From contig CM065648.1 of the NCBI GenBank assembly GCA_033220425.1, positions 2,542,001-2,606,000 of the forward strand: a stretch of 64,000 nucleotides of DNA, in the 5' to 3' direction. The DNA is from Lepraria neglecta (taxonomy: Eukaryota; Ascomycota; Lecanoromycetes; Lecanorales; Stereocaulaceae). The notes below the pieces were generated by a model, which ran no database searches, was not told where the DNA came from, and saw only the letters and a list, made by a program, of their open reading frames with translations. Numbering within the stretch: the stretch's first letter is position 1; each line of letters starts with the position of its first letter. Positions 47,637 through 59,431 of this stretch are shown here, piece by piece. Made by a program: the position numbers and the translations under genes.

Positions 47637-48608
47637 GACTACGGCAAGGATCCACTTGCAGCTGTGACAGCAGGGGCAATGAGAGCAATGGAGGGGATCA
47701 GCCAGGGACGAGCAGACAGTCGAGATCATGTATCATTGACCAAATGACATCGGAACATCACCCAATATTTTATGCCAAGAAGACAGAAATCTGCCCTCAC
47801 ACAGAGACTAGGGTGAGCGCCGCCTTATTCTCGCGCGACCGAGGGTGATCGAGTAAGCTGCTACCTGATTCCCACTTTTCTAGAAAGCATTACGTTTCTC
47901 TTCCATACCCAGTCACCTATTCGCTAATTACGCAGTCGATCTACAGCGGTTAGACGGAAGGCTTGCGTCACAGCCTTCCAGCTGGCTTTTAAGAGCGTAT
48001 CTACTAAGAAAAGCGGCGACGATACCAAAAAAGATCTAATATCAACTCAAGCTCTTCTAAGCTAATCTTTCCTGTTTTGCTTAATACTATCAGTTCATTG
48101 TTCTCTCTAATTTCTCTTCCCTTTCCCTTCCTCTCCTCGCTTATATAGCTTATATACCTATCGGCCCTACTATTCGAGCTATTCATGTCTTGTAACTAGT
48201 CGCTTGGACCCGTATCCCAGGCTAGCTAGCTGCGATGATCGCTTTCAGCTTCTGGGCTGCCAACCTTATTTTAAAGGTTTCTTACGATTTTTTATACTTC
48301 TGGCTTTATTAACTTCGCTAGGATACCGAAACCTCCTTAATAATCCCTTTCCTATACTCTCCCGACTAAAGTCTCCTTATCTATTTTTCCCTCCGCGCCC
48401 CTACCTTTCGCCGCTGCGCTCCACTTCAGCTGGCCTTACGGCTCGCTGTCCGGCCAGCTTCACATAGCCGCCTTTCTACGGCGAGCTCTGGGCGATCGAC
48501 GTGACCATGACGAGGACGCCAGCGCAATGGGCCCCGGTCGGAGCTGCCCTCCTCGCGACAAATGCCTACGGAACAAATGCCTCACGCTCCCGAGCAGTTG
48601 TCCATTTA
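47637..48608. other. AT-rich then GC-rich gene-free stretch left of the transposon nest
   Basis: Roughly 47990-48400 is rich in TA-containing words, like RIP-mutated repeat DNA. From about 48400 to the transposon end the base composition is GC-richer. No gene or terminal repeat is recognised. It forms the left host flank of the nest. Confidence 0.4.
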
Positions 48609-48635
48609 CGGAGGATGACACCAAAAGTCTTGAAT
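48609..48635 (+). repeat. Left terminal inverted repeat of the Tc1/mariner element
   Basis: This 27-bp sequence begins CGGAGGATGACACCA and is identical to the reverse complement of 59403-59429. The preceding TA at 48607-48608 is the target duplication. Confidence 0.92.
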
Positions 48636-48784
48636 CAGTGGCATACTGGTTAAGTCGTTTCTGTCCACTCCGCACTCAGTGCCCTTAATTTATTGTATTA
48701 CGAACACAATACATAATATTTTTTTTGCAAGCTTTATAGCAACTCCAACAACTCCAACTTCTTCAACCAATAGCAACTATCTAT

Positions 48785-49079
48785 TCAGACACTAATACTA
48801 GCATTCAGGCTCCCATTATGACTGCTATCAGGACTATAGCCTTGCTTCCGACCCTTATACCGCTGCTGACGCTCCGCAGGGATATATGGACGTATATCAG
48901 ACCATTCGCCTTCCTCCCTCCCTTCCCTATACTCGTTCCCACCGCGCAATTCTATAAATTTAGCAATATGACGTGGGAGGCGTTCAATCCACGATTGGAT
49001 ACGCTTCTGGCTGAGTTCTTTTTCCCAACAGCGCGTCTAGACCTTAGTCAGAATCGCCCTGGTCCGCGGGCAGCCTTTG
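48785..49079 (-). pseudogene. Transposase C-terminal portion, separated by the inserted LTR elements
   Basis: On the minus strand this reads CPRTRAILTKV, then CWEKELSQKRIQSWIERLPR, then GGNEYREGREEGEW, and stops at 48785-48787. It continues the basic MKRRITRK found at the other side of the insertion near 57460, so it is the end of the same transposase. One in-frame TAG occurs after TKV. The last five bases on the right (49075-49079, CTTTG) are one copy of the target duplication made by the inserted LTR element. Confidence 0.8.
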
Positions 49080-49261
49080 TGTTACGGTTATTGCATATAT
49101 ACATGCAATCCTTATGGTACACATCTTAGTCTGCTTGCGTACCTTCGGTACTAGCGGCTTGGCGCATGCTTATATACAGATTTCTCTCTATAGAACACTC
49201 AACATCTTACTTATTATCAATATTATTCAACACTTATATAGAGAGCTTCTTTCTCCTGACA
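49080..49261 (+). repeat. Left LTR of the small LTR element
   Basis: 182 bp, TGTTACGG..CTGACA, preceded by the target duplication CTTTG. Near-identical to 57270-57451. Confidence 0.85.
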
Positions 49262-49285
49262 ATTGGTAGTAACGGGACACCGTGT

Positions 49286-49711
49286 TGTTAGAACCCTTGG
49301 TTCTGACAGGACTGTCCTGTAGGACAAGGTACTATAGACAGGACTAGCAACTGTAGCGATGAGCGCAACGAGCGCCATGCGCTCATGGCGCTCATAGATG
49401 ATGAGCGCAATGAGCGCCGTGCGCTCATGTCGCTCATGGAGTGCTTGGTAGGATTTCCTATGTCTATATATACGGGGCCTTGCCCGTTGTTTGGAACAGT
49501 GTGTTCAACTTAGTAAACCACTACTTGGTTAATCTTACTAGTACTCCTTACACTATACTTTACTAGTTATTAATATAGAACGTATTGACTACCTTCAATC
49601 ACAAAGACTGCCATTCTACCTGAGTGACTCCTCTCCCACAGAAGCATAAGACATATACACCTATACCCGGTTATCGCACCGTTAGGTAAATGATCGGATA
49701 TGGTCGTAACA
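49286..49711 (+). repeat. Left LTR of the Gypsy element
   Basis: 426 bp, starting TGTTAGAACC and ending GTCGTAACA (TGTTA..TAACA ends). It contains a cluster of GAGCGC/GCGCTC inverted words at about 49354-49440. Confidence 0.93.
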
Positions 49712-52700
49712 CTTTGAACACCCTAAGGGATGAGTTCTTTAATAACTTCAGGCAGAAACCCTACCCCAAGCACCTTAATAGTTACTGGCCAGAGACACTA
49801 TACTATAGACGAAGGATCTAGAAAAAGGATCAAGGTTACAGTACTAGACCTGTACTATAGAGACAGGGATAAGCTTAAGCTATGGCTCACACAAGTATAA
49901 CTATACCTTCTATTCCAGGGGGACTTGCTCCTAGTAACTAGATATACTACCTTCGCCATATCTTACCTACGAGGACGGGCCTAAAAGTAGGTCGAACCTT
50001 TCCTAAAGAAGTATATAGAAGATGACGACGAAGACAGCGACGTTAAGTTATAGATAGAAAGTATACTAAAGTTTATAGTTGAAATCCGCCATATATTCGG
50101 ACCTTCTAACGAGGCAAATATAGTAATATATATCATTTAGTATATAAAGTAGAAGAAGTCAGCGTTAGAGTTTTTAACTCAATTCCAAATATATGCTACT
50201 AAAACGGGCTAGGATAATAATACGCTGATAATAATATATTGTTAAGGCCTTAAAGATAATATTAAAGATAAGCTTATAAGATTCGGAGGAGTAATTAATA
50301 CTCTAGATAGACTTATTAAAAATGTAATCGAGATTGATAACAAGCTATTCAAATAATCTATAGAGAAATAGTATAACGGAGGAGTCAGCGGAACCCGATA
50401 TAAGGGATTCTTTTTAAAAACAAGGAATTACTGACAAGACTATAGAGAATATAATACTTACTGTAGTATAGTACCGATAGAGATTAACTTTATCTAGATA
50501 GGAAAGAAGAAAGGAAACTTTAAAGGGAAAAAGCAGCACGGGGGAAAGAAAGTAATTACTTACTATAGCTATAGTAAACTAGGCTATATGGCTAGAGACT
50601 ACAGGTCGAAGAATATAGTATACCGACCGCAGATTAACGTAATAGAAGGAGGACCTCTAGATAACGAGGAGAACTCCGAAGAAATATAGCCACTCTAAGA
50701 CACGGAAGAATTAAGTTAGGATTCGGAAGATAATACCTTCGAATCGGAATTCAATAAAGAAGTATAGAGATATTACTATAGGGATAGTAATAGATCTTAA
50801 TAGTATAAGATAGATCAGGAACAGCGGAAAGCTAGTCCGGAGAGACCAGCGTCGACACCCGAACCTAGATCTAATACATCCTAAGTAGAAGGAAAATTAC
50901 TAGAGATTAAAGAACCTTAATCGGACGAAGACGAATATAAACTCTTCGACGAAATTGAAAGTAAAGTATAAGGTATATTAAATAAGTAATTATCTGTAAA
51001 ACCCAAATAGGACGAACCTATACGAGACTATCGATATGATAGGGAATATCAGTAATATAGCGAAATCCTATATACTGAATGTATATTGCCTGATTATTCA
51101 ATATATAGAGAAGAAAGGGGCTGTCTAGCGGAAGAATATACGGTACCTTTACTTAAGAAAGCTTACTATAGAGAGATATAGTAGTATAAGTATAAGGAAG
51201 ATAGGTACTAATAGTACCTTGTAAGCAAGAGGAAGTATTACTACTTCCTATACTTTATAGAGAAGTAGGAAAAGGAAAGAAATAGCTTACTTAAAGTCTT
51301 TAAGAGAGGAGCTTATAACCAAGTACTATAGTATAGCTACCTATACGATAAATATATTCCGTATAAGGGGATAAAGGAAGTATATAGCTTCCTACTATTA
51401 CAGGGAAAAGAATAATCTCTTATACTACGGGGAAGTATAAGGAGATTAATATATTATTCCCTAAACAACAATTATGTTCCGCCTAGTACTATACTTACAT
51501 TATTATACTAGTAAATATTGATAGATAGTAGACCGTAGCGATAATAGATAGCGGGGCTACAGGAAATTTTATCTTAAGGAACTTAGTAGACTCAAGCGGC
51601 CTACTAACCCGAAAGAAGAAATTATCCTACGAGCTACGCCTAGCTAATAGGTTAGTATTTTTAATAGGAAAAGTAGAGGAGGAAATACTCTCCCTACTAG
51701 TAATAATTCAGTAATACTATAAGGAGATTACATTCGATATAGTTGGGATAGCTACTTACTATATCATTTTAGGAATACCTTGGTTAAATAAATATAACCT
51801 AGAAATTAACTAGAAGATAAAAGTACTTAAATTCGGACGATCTAGAAACGTTACTAGTATTAGACCTATTAGTCGATAGTAGACAATAATAGATAAGAGA
51901 AAGAACCGAAGACCGGTTAAAGTATATATTACTTTATTCTTAAATGATAAGAGTGACTTCTAAGAGAGAAGGCTCGACTCCTTAGTTACTAGTAAAGGTT
52001 AGCGGGATACTAAAGAGAGAGCTACTAAAGGAAAAGACGAACCTTCTATAATCCCTCGGGAATATAAACGGTAGGTATACCTATTCAAGGAAGAGATAAG
52101 CGTAAAAGTATTACCTAAGTACTAGCTATAGGATCATAAGATCGAACTCGAACCTAGTAAGGCGCCAATATTTGGACCTATCTATACATTATTAGAAAAG
52201 GAACTTACTATACTTCGCGGGTATATCGATAAGAACCTTAAGAAGGGATTTATTCGGGAATCCAAATCACTAGCAGGTTATCCAATCCTATTCGCGCTGA
52301 AGAAGGACGGAAGCTTACAGCTATACGTCGACTATCGAAAGTTGAACGACATCACAATCAAAAATAGGTATCCTTTGCCAAATATCAGCGAGCTATAGGA
52401 TCGGCTCAGCAAAACAAGGATATTCATAAAGCTAGACCTTAGGGGCGCATATAACCTAATTCGGATAAAAGAAGGCGAAGAATGGAAAACTGCCTTCCGA
52501 ACCAGATATAGTCACTACGAGTATCTAGTAATACCGTTTAGACTCACTAACGCACTAGCAACCTGCCAAGTACTTATCAATAACGTTATACGAGTATACT
52601 TAGATCGAATAGCGATAGCGTACCTCGACGATATCTTGATTTACTCTGAGAAAAAGGAGGAACATATCAAGCATATACAGGACGTCATTAAATGCCTATT

Positions 52701-55429
52701 ACAAGCGGGACTTCTCCTTAAACCAGAAAAGTGCGAATTTCACAGGGACTCTATTAAGTTCCTAGGATTTGTAGTTAGTATAAAAGGTATTAGTATAAGC
52801 CTAGAAAAGATCAAAGCTATAGCGGAATAGCCTACACTATAGGACGTCAAAGTAGTACAAAGTTTCTTAGGATTCGCTAACTTCAATAGGAAGTTTATCG
52901 AGGGCTACTCAAAGAAAGTACTCCTACTTACAGATATTACTAGAAAGGATATTAGATTCATATAGGGACAAGAATAATAGAAGTCGTTTAACACATTGAA
53001 AAAAGCATATATGGATCTACTAGTACTCTGTACCTTTTAAGCCAACGAACCGGCTCGTATTAAAATAGATACCTCGGATCTTGTAATAGGAGCGTGCCTT
53101 TATCAAATAAAGGACTAAAAGTAGTATCCAGTTACCTACTTTTTACGAAAAATGTCAGTAGCGGAATAAAACTATAATATACACAATAAAGAACTACTTG
53201 CCGTAGTATATATACTTTAGAATTAGAGAGTATACGCCGAAAGCTACTTAGACCTAACCATCTTTATAGATCATAAGAATCTTCTTAATTTTATAATAAC
53301 GAAAGAGTTAAATAGAAGATAAGTTAGATAGTTAGAACTACTCGGATAATACAAGTTCAAGATAACCTATACCCTAGGGAAAGACAATGGTCGAGCGGAT
53401 ACGCTTAGTAGGCGATCGGACTATATAGAAGAAAAGAACGTTATGGAACAACCAATCCTAAAACGGGAAGCCGATAGATCATTAGTGCCGCACCAGGCAT
53501 TAGTAATGACCCTTCGCATATCGGGACCTGATACAACTGACAGGATCGTAAAGGCCTATAACAACGATATATTTACAACAAGGCTACGGCAGGATCAACC
53601 AGATTTAGTATTACTCAGATATTAGGAAAAAACTTATTTACCTGATATATATATTGAAGAAGTGATTAGAGATTACCACGATAACCCTTTATAAGGTCAC
53701 CCTAGAGTATCCAAGACTATAGAACTCTTAGGACGAGGATACGCAGCGCCGAAACTTCGGACACGCGTTAAGCAGTATATTAAAGAATATATTCAATACC
53801 AGCAGAATAAGTCTATATAATACGCCAAGTACGGGCAAATTCAATTTATACCTATACTAGAGTCACTATAGGATAATATCATAATAGACTTTATAGTAAA
53901 ACTACTACCTTCAAAGGATCCGGCTATATAGGATACCTTTGATTCAATTATAGTTATTATAGATAAACTTACTAAGTATACGATAATAATACCATTCAAG
54001 GAGATATACAAGGCAGATCAGTTAGCCTTTATACTACTTGACAGGCTAATAAGAGATTATAGTATACCTAAGTCAATAATATCCGATAGAGACAAGCTAT
54101 TCACTTCTAACTACTAGAAAACGCTGATAGCAGCGATTAGAACTAAACTTCGGATATCAACGGCATACTATCTATAGACTAATAGGTAAATAGAGTGTGC
54201 GAACCAAATAATAGAAGCATATTTAAGATACTATATGAACCTAAAACAAGATAACTGGGTTTCACTACTTCTAATAGTATAACTGGCGTATAACGATAAG
54301 AGATCAGACACGACAGGTCTAATACCATTCTTTACTAACCATAGAAAGAATATAAACACGTTTCTATAAGCTAGGGACGGACCTAATATAGAAAAAGCCT
54401 TAGTTAAGGTAGAAGATCTAAAGGAATTATATAAAGATATATAAAGGATAATTAAAAGCTTAAATAATAAGTTAAAGGGATAGGTTAATAATAAGAGAAA
54501 GAATATTCCTCAGCTTAAAGAGGGGGATAAAGTATACCTCTTAATAAAAAATATAAAGATAATAAGACTAAGTAAGAAACTAGATTATGTTAAGGTTAGA
54601 CTATTCTTAATCAAGAAGGTAAAGGGGGCCGTTAACTATGAACTCAAGCTTCTACCTGACGCTAAAGTATATCCGGTATTCTATATCTTACTTCTAGAGC
54701 TAGTAGACTCTAATATACTACTCTAAGAAATATTTTATTATAACGTTAAGGAAGAAATAGAGTATAAGGTCGAGAGGATCCTAGATAGAAGAAATCAGTT
54801 CTATCTAGTTAAATAGAAAGGGTATAACGAGACGGAAAGTACCTGGGAACCTCTTAGGAACCTTGCGGGGAATTACGGGGAACGCCTATAAGAGTTTTAT
54901 CGGAGATAAGAGAAGACCAGTTGAAACTCTCAGGGCCCTCTAGGCCGAGGGGGAGGTTGAACTGCTCAGAGCCGACGTTGAATATTAAACCGTTAGGAGT
55001 ATCAGAAGGAAGACTCTTATCCTTCTCTAACTCTTTAATATTCTATAACTCGCGCTTAACTAACTTTCTCTCTTTATCCTAAACTTAATCAAATTACGAT
55101 TAAAGGCGTATAAGTTTCGCCTGCATTTCTTTTATTTCTAACCAAGTATCGTCGCGTACTTTCTTAATATAATATATCTCGTTAACGGATATAACTAGGT
55201 TATACTTCTTGCCTGCAGTAATATAGTTAGAATAATAATCTGAACGGACACCCACTAAGCATTACCTATTGCCCTTCGTATAGAGAGTATAAGGACGTAT
55301 TATAAATCTGGATAATTTACTAGAGAGTTCTTTACAACGGATAATAGGATCTTTAGAATAGATATTTCGACGAGGAGGTATAAAGGATAGATAGTTTCTC
55401 GGGACGAGAAATCTAGAGGAGGGGGCTAG

Positions 55430-55856
55430 TATTAGAACCCTTGGTTCTAACAGGACTGTCCTGTAGGACAAGGTACTATAGATAGGACTAGTAACTGTAG
55501 CGATGAGCGCAACGAGCGCTATACGCTTATGGCGCTTATGGATAATGAGCGCAATGAGCGCCGTGCGCTCATGTCGCTCATAGAGTGCTTGGCAGGATTT
55601 CCTATATCTACATATACAGGGCCTTGCCCGTTATTTGGAACAGTGTGTTCAACTTAGCAAACCACTACTTGGTTAATCTTACTGGTACTCCTTGCACTAT
55701 ACTTTACTAGTTATCAACATAGAACGCATTAACTACCTTCAATTACAAAGACTGCCATTCTACCTGAGTGACTCCTCTCCCACAGAAGCATAAGACATAT
55801 ACACCCATACCCGGTTATCGCACCGTTAGGTAAACGATCGGACGTGGGTCGTAACA
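55430..55856 (+). repeat. Right LTR of the Gypsy element
   Basis: 427 bp, aligned end to end with the left LTR. I count roughly 29 differences, all transitions, plus one single-base length difference. It is followed directly by the CGTGT target duplication. Confidence 0.93.
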
Positions 55857-55911
55857 CGTGTCCACCATCCAATCAGAGCTTCGCCTACCTGCCCTAGTTC
55901 TTCCTGCCTCA

Positions 55912-56216
55912 ACATCAATTACGCCTACCTGCCCTAGTTCTTATACGCCGAGCAAACGACCCCTTTACTGGATACTCGTTTGCAGACAGTCTCACTAAGC
56001 TGTTAACCAATTACATCAATTACGCCTACCTGCCCTAGTTCTTATACGCCGAGCAAACAACCCCTTTACTGGATACTCGTTTGCAGACAGTCTCACTAAG
56101 CTGTTAACCAATTACATCAATTACGCCTACCTGCCCTAGTTCTTATACGCCGAGCAAACAACCCCTTTACTGGATACTCGTTTGTAGACAGTCTCACTAA
56201 GCTGTCAACCAATTAC
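55912..56216 (+). repeat. Three-copy 101-bp tandem array inside the small LTR element
   Basis: Units start at 55912, 56013 and 56114 with ACATCAATTACGCCTACC. Copies differ by only a few transitions. Partial related words (CGCCTACCTGCCCTAGTTCTT) also occur just before the first unit, near 55882. The array lies between the Gypsy insertion point and the interior open frame. Confidence 0.9.
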
Positions 56217-57269
56217 ATCCTACGCCCACCTGCCCTGATCCAGAGACGCCAACAGCAGCACTCACTGCTAACCAATCGTGTCGCCACCTGAGCACCAGCT
56301 GCTGCGACATCTCCAACTACGTCACTGAGCAAATTGCCTGCCAAATCAGCTGGAAAAAGCACTACAAATGAGATGTCTACATCATGGGACTATTCAGCTT
56401 GGAACGAGAGTTCTGCCTCTCGATATCCAGGTTTCACACCGCAGCAAAGATATGAGCTATATGAGTCAATTCGGCTTGCTATCAGAGAAGCTATGACGTA
56501 TTACGCAGCTGCAGCTGCTACTGCACCTCAGCAATTTGCCCTTGAGCCTGAGACCTCTGCATCTGCAACACAGCAATTTGCCCTCGATGAAACCTCTGCA
56601 TCTGCAACACAGGAATTTGCTCCTGAGCATGCCCTAGCATCTCGGACTGATACGGCCCCACCAAACTATGGTGAAGATGAGTCAATTTCTGATCAGTGGG
56701 AATGCCCCCGCAAGGAGACTTCTGCTCCTCAGCAAACCACCCAATTTACTCAGCCAAAAGTTACTCCACCAATTCAATTCAGCCAAACGCCAAGCACCGA
56801 CGCCATTAGCTATCCCCGAAGACATGAGCTCATGGATCCTGCGATTAGCACTGGTGCTTGGACCTCAGTACTAGTCGCTAAATTCAGTGGAGATGGCTAA
56901 GCGCTGAGCATATATAGGAGCAATTTGGCTACTAAGCATGCTTCTGCAATTGCAAACCGAAAGTTTTGCCAAGACCTCCGTATACGCGACTTATTTCAAC
57001 TTCAACACTCCATACCACCTTATCTAATTACATTCAACACCTGCTCCGCCAATCAGATAACCCCTGGACACCCTCCGGAGCAACTATTACCCGAGTTTTT
57101 CTATGATACCGCCGCTGTACCGCTGCCAGATTTTCACCTTTACCTGCCCGACCTATATACATACATGAGAGATGGAATTCTATACTGTGATTGGTCAATC
57201 TACGCTGTTAGAGCTCGCTATCGCTATGGCGACGAGGACGTCGCCATTTTTTCTCTTTTTGGTGGCAAC

Positions 57270-57451
57270 TGTTACGGTTATTGCATACATACATGCAATC
57301 CTTATGGTACACATCTTAGTCTGCTTGCGTACCTTCGGTACTAGCGGCTTGGCGCATGCTTATATACAGATTTCTCTCTATAGAACACTCAACATCTTAC
57401 TTATTATCAATATTATTCAACACTCATATAGAGAGCTTCTTTCTCCTGACA
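57270..57451 (+). repeat. Right LTR of the small LTR element
   Basis: 182 bp, followed by CTTTG at 57452-57456. It matches 49080-49261 except for two transitions. Confidence 0.85.
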
Positions 57452-57456
57452 CTTTG

Positions 57457-59207
57457 CGAGTTATACGCCTCTTCATCCACCACCAACACGGTTCTATAGC
57501 ATTTAGATCCGGGGAATTACCGCACCACATAAGGCGGAGGACGTTAGCGTCCAGGAATATCTAATCTTAGTGCTTAGACGCATGCGAAGGAGCCTTATCC
57601 TCTTGGACTAGAGCCTCAGGGCCACATATTTTTGCAAATAGGATAAGCAGTTTCAGCAGAATAACCGTTTGATAGCGGTACCAATCGATACCTCCCTTCT
57701 TTGCGTTTCGGACGATTTTGCCATGCTTTTGGTCCTATTTCAAGCAGGCTTAGTACCACCCATATTCTTCAGTCCCATTCTTTTCATTGCCGTCTCAAGT
57801 TCCCATTCAGCTTTAAGCTTTAGCTCCAAAATCTCATTCATAGCGTCTATATACGCCTTAGATTCTTCCTTTTCTGCTACAGTCTCGTCCTTCTAGATAT
57901 AGAACGGCCCTTTTCTATCGTATGTGAAACAGCCCTAAAACATAAACTCCATAAAGCCTCCCCATCGCCGCCGCGTACACGTTACGTCATATTTTTCCCG
58001 CGAAGTTCTCCATATTCTAACTTTGCCACGGCGTTGTCCTAAGCAAACGGACGTCTCATCAGTCCAGATCACTTTTTTCCAATCTTCTATTGTCAAGTAC
58101 TAGAAGTGTCAAGGGCCTGCCTAGAGCGAGTCGATAGGGGTGATGTATGACTAGTAGAACATATCTAAGGAGAGAAGATAGATACATGAAGCCTGCGCGT
58201 CCTGGAGACGCGCCAAGCCGCTAGCCATGAGCGATGATCGAACACCATGTTCGATAACCATGCTCCATACTACGCGTATCGGCACTAACAGCAAGCAAAG
58301 GCCAAGCCGTGACAGGAAGTATAAAGCAAATTAATAGCGGGCTTCCATCATAGCAGGTGTAAGGCCCGGTTTCTTTATAGTTTTAACATTATTGAAGCCG
58401 TATCTGCGCAGGGTTCGAAGTACTGAGGAAGAAGAGACTCTATTTTCAAATCCTAGTACTGCAGATAGCTTCTCTCTACCATTACGGTCTTTCTTTACTA
58501 AATTTATTAGCAAAGATACCTCTAGATAAGGAAAAGTATATACCAGCTGCTAGGATTTAAGCCTCTTTTGTAGGCGTTGAAATACACGGTCTGCCAGAAC
58601 GTCCTGCATCCGCCATATATTCTTCTTTTAAAATCGACGAGGCTGCTGTTACGGCCCTGGCCTGACCTTCCATGTTCTTCCACCACTAGCCCTATTGGGC
58701 CTAGCTCAGGGGCTGCCGCAGCCCACCTACATAGATCCTTCGTCGCGCCCATATGGCCTTCCTTCCTTAGATTCTATATCATCGTCTATTCTACCCCTAT
58801 GACTTGACTCTAGGCCGGCCCTTGACAGCTGCAGGGTCAAATCCGCGTTCCCTAGCCTTCTTCCGTAGCCTTTTAACTGACGTTGCATTATATAGTCCAG
58901 CCTGTGTAGCTGCTATCTTCTCCTCTATACCGTATTCGGCTAGGGCGAGTGCTTGGAGTCGCTGCGCTATCGAATAATTGACTGAACGGCCATCTTTGGC
59001 GAGCGTCTTAAGGCTTAGGGTCTCTTCTAGGGCAGGGAGAGCTGCTGTAGGAGGCGAATAACGTATACGGCGTAGGCTTTCAATGATTAATGGCGCAATC
59101 GACTTATTCAGCTACGCGACTGGACCGTGCCTGCGAGGATTTCTTCTTGGTGGAGCAATTGGCTGAGATTCAGGCCCAGCTGCTACACCGCGGCGGCGAG
59201 GAGCCAT
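57457..59207 (-). pseudogene. Tc1/mariner transposase, N-terminal and catalytic portions (decayed)
   Basis: The ATG at 59207 begins MAPRRRGVAAGPESQP. A helix-turn-helix region follows (LAEYGIEEKIAATQAG near 58.9 kb), then GRSGRPCISTPTKEA and SSSVLRTLRRYGFNNVK with KKPGLTPAMMEARY (58.33-58.46 kb). Catalytic acids lie in KKVIWTDETS near 58.06 kb, VQEDKAPSHASKH near 57.59 kb and GNSPDLNAIEP near 57.51 kb. I count 29 residues between the second and third Asp, so a DDD-type mariner-like active site. Several TAG, TAA and TGA codons and at least two frame changes interrupt it, most explained by C-to-T or G-to-A. The basic MKRRITRK at the left end meets the LTR insertion. Confidence 0.85.
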
Positions 59208-59402
59208 TGGTACAGTAACATCTATAGCCTACGGAATTCCCTATCTATATAGTACCTGATACGTATCCCTCTAAGCCCCCTGGCCCCCATTCCTGACCCC
59301 ATTGGCGGTGTTATATCGATATTTAGCTGCAGATGCGGCAAAATTTTCGGCAGGGCTGAGGTCTGAGGCCTGCTTGGCACCGTGGCATTCAGTACTAGCG
59401 CA

Positions 59403-59429
59403 ATTCAAGACTTTTGGTGTCATCCTCCG
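59403..59429 (-). repeat. Right terminal inverted repeat of the Tc1/mariner element
   Basis: Reverse complement of 48609-48635 over all 27 positions; TA follows at 59430-59431. Confidence 0.92.
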
Positions 59430-59431
59430 TA

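Larger units (their letters stand above)
49286..55856 (+). mobile_element. Ty3/Gypsy chromovirus LTR retrotransposon fossil, innermost level of the nest
   Basis: The 6571-bp element has LTRs at 49286-49711 and 55430-55856, and the 5-bp host duplication CGTGT at 49281-49285 and 55857-55861. The order of recognisable parts on the plus strand is gag-like region (about 49.75-50.7 kb, with a knuckle-like segment near 50.6 kb), aspartic protease (DSGA near 51.55 kb), reverse transcriptase (about 52.15-52.83 kb, YLDD near 52.62 kb), RNase H (about 53.0-53.4 kb), integrase (about 53.64-54.4 kb) and a chromodomain (about 54.75-54.87 kb). RT before integrase plus the terminal chromodomain places it in the chromovirus branch. 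A purine-rich tract precedes the right LTR. It is full length in structure but clearly broken, with several dozen or more interruptions across the interior, in a TA-rich RIP-like pattern. Confidence 0.95.
49080..57451. mobile_element. Small non-autonomous LTR element, middle level of the nest (fossil)
   Basis: Direct repeats at 49080-49261 and 57270-57451 (182 bp) start TGTTACGG and end CTGACA, so they have the TGT..ACA ends of LTRs. They differ at two positions, both transitions. The 5-bp flank CTTTG occurs at 49075-49079 and 57452-57456. Without the nested Gypsy element the unit is about 1.8 kb: LTR, a 24-bp start, roughly 1.4 kb interior, LTR. The interior has no recognisable polymerase or integrase. 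It holds a three-copy 101-bp tandem array and an open frame at about 56334-56900 with a Gln/Ala-rich, possibly gag-like product. It fits a TRIM/LARD-type element. The LTRs are nearly identical, so it may be fairly young, although RIP makes dating unsafe. Confidence 0.8.
48609..59429 (-). mobile_element. Tc1/mariner-type DNA transposon, outer shell of a three-level nest
   Basis: The inverted ends are 48609-48635 and 59403-59429: 27 bp, identical, beginning CGGAGGATGACACCA. TA lies immediately outside both (48607-48608 and 59430-59431), the Tc1/mariner target duplication. Without the nested LTR elements (49080-57451 plus one copy of their 5-bp duplication) the transposon would be about 2.4 kb. 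The transposase runs on the minus strand from 59207 and has decayed by stops and frameshifts. Its C-terminal portion lies to the left of the inserted LTR elements. The element is therefore inactive, though its ends are perfectly preserved. Confidence 0.9.

Noticed and set aside
48818-49129. 103-codon plus-strand frame left of the nested LTR elements
   Set aside because: It is antisense to the transposase C-terminus and partly runs into the small LTR.
49712-49740. Primer-binding site of the Gypsy element
   Set aside because: No convincing match to a tRNA 3' end could be recognised by eye directly after the left LTR.
56925-57564. Two overlapping frames across the right small LTR
   Set aside because: They read through the LTR boundary and the transposon, so they cannot be one original gene.
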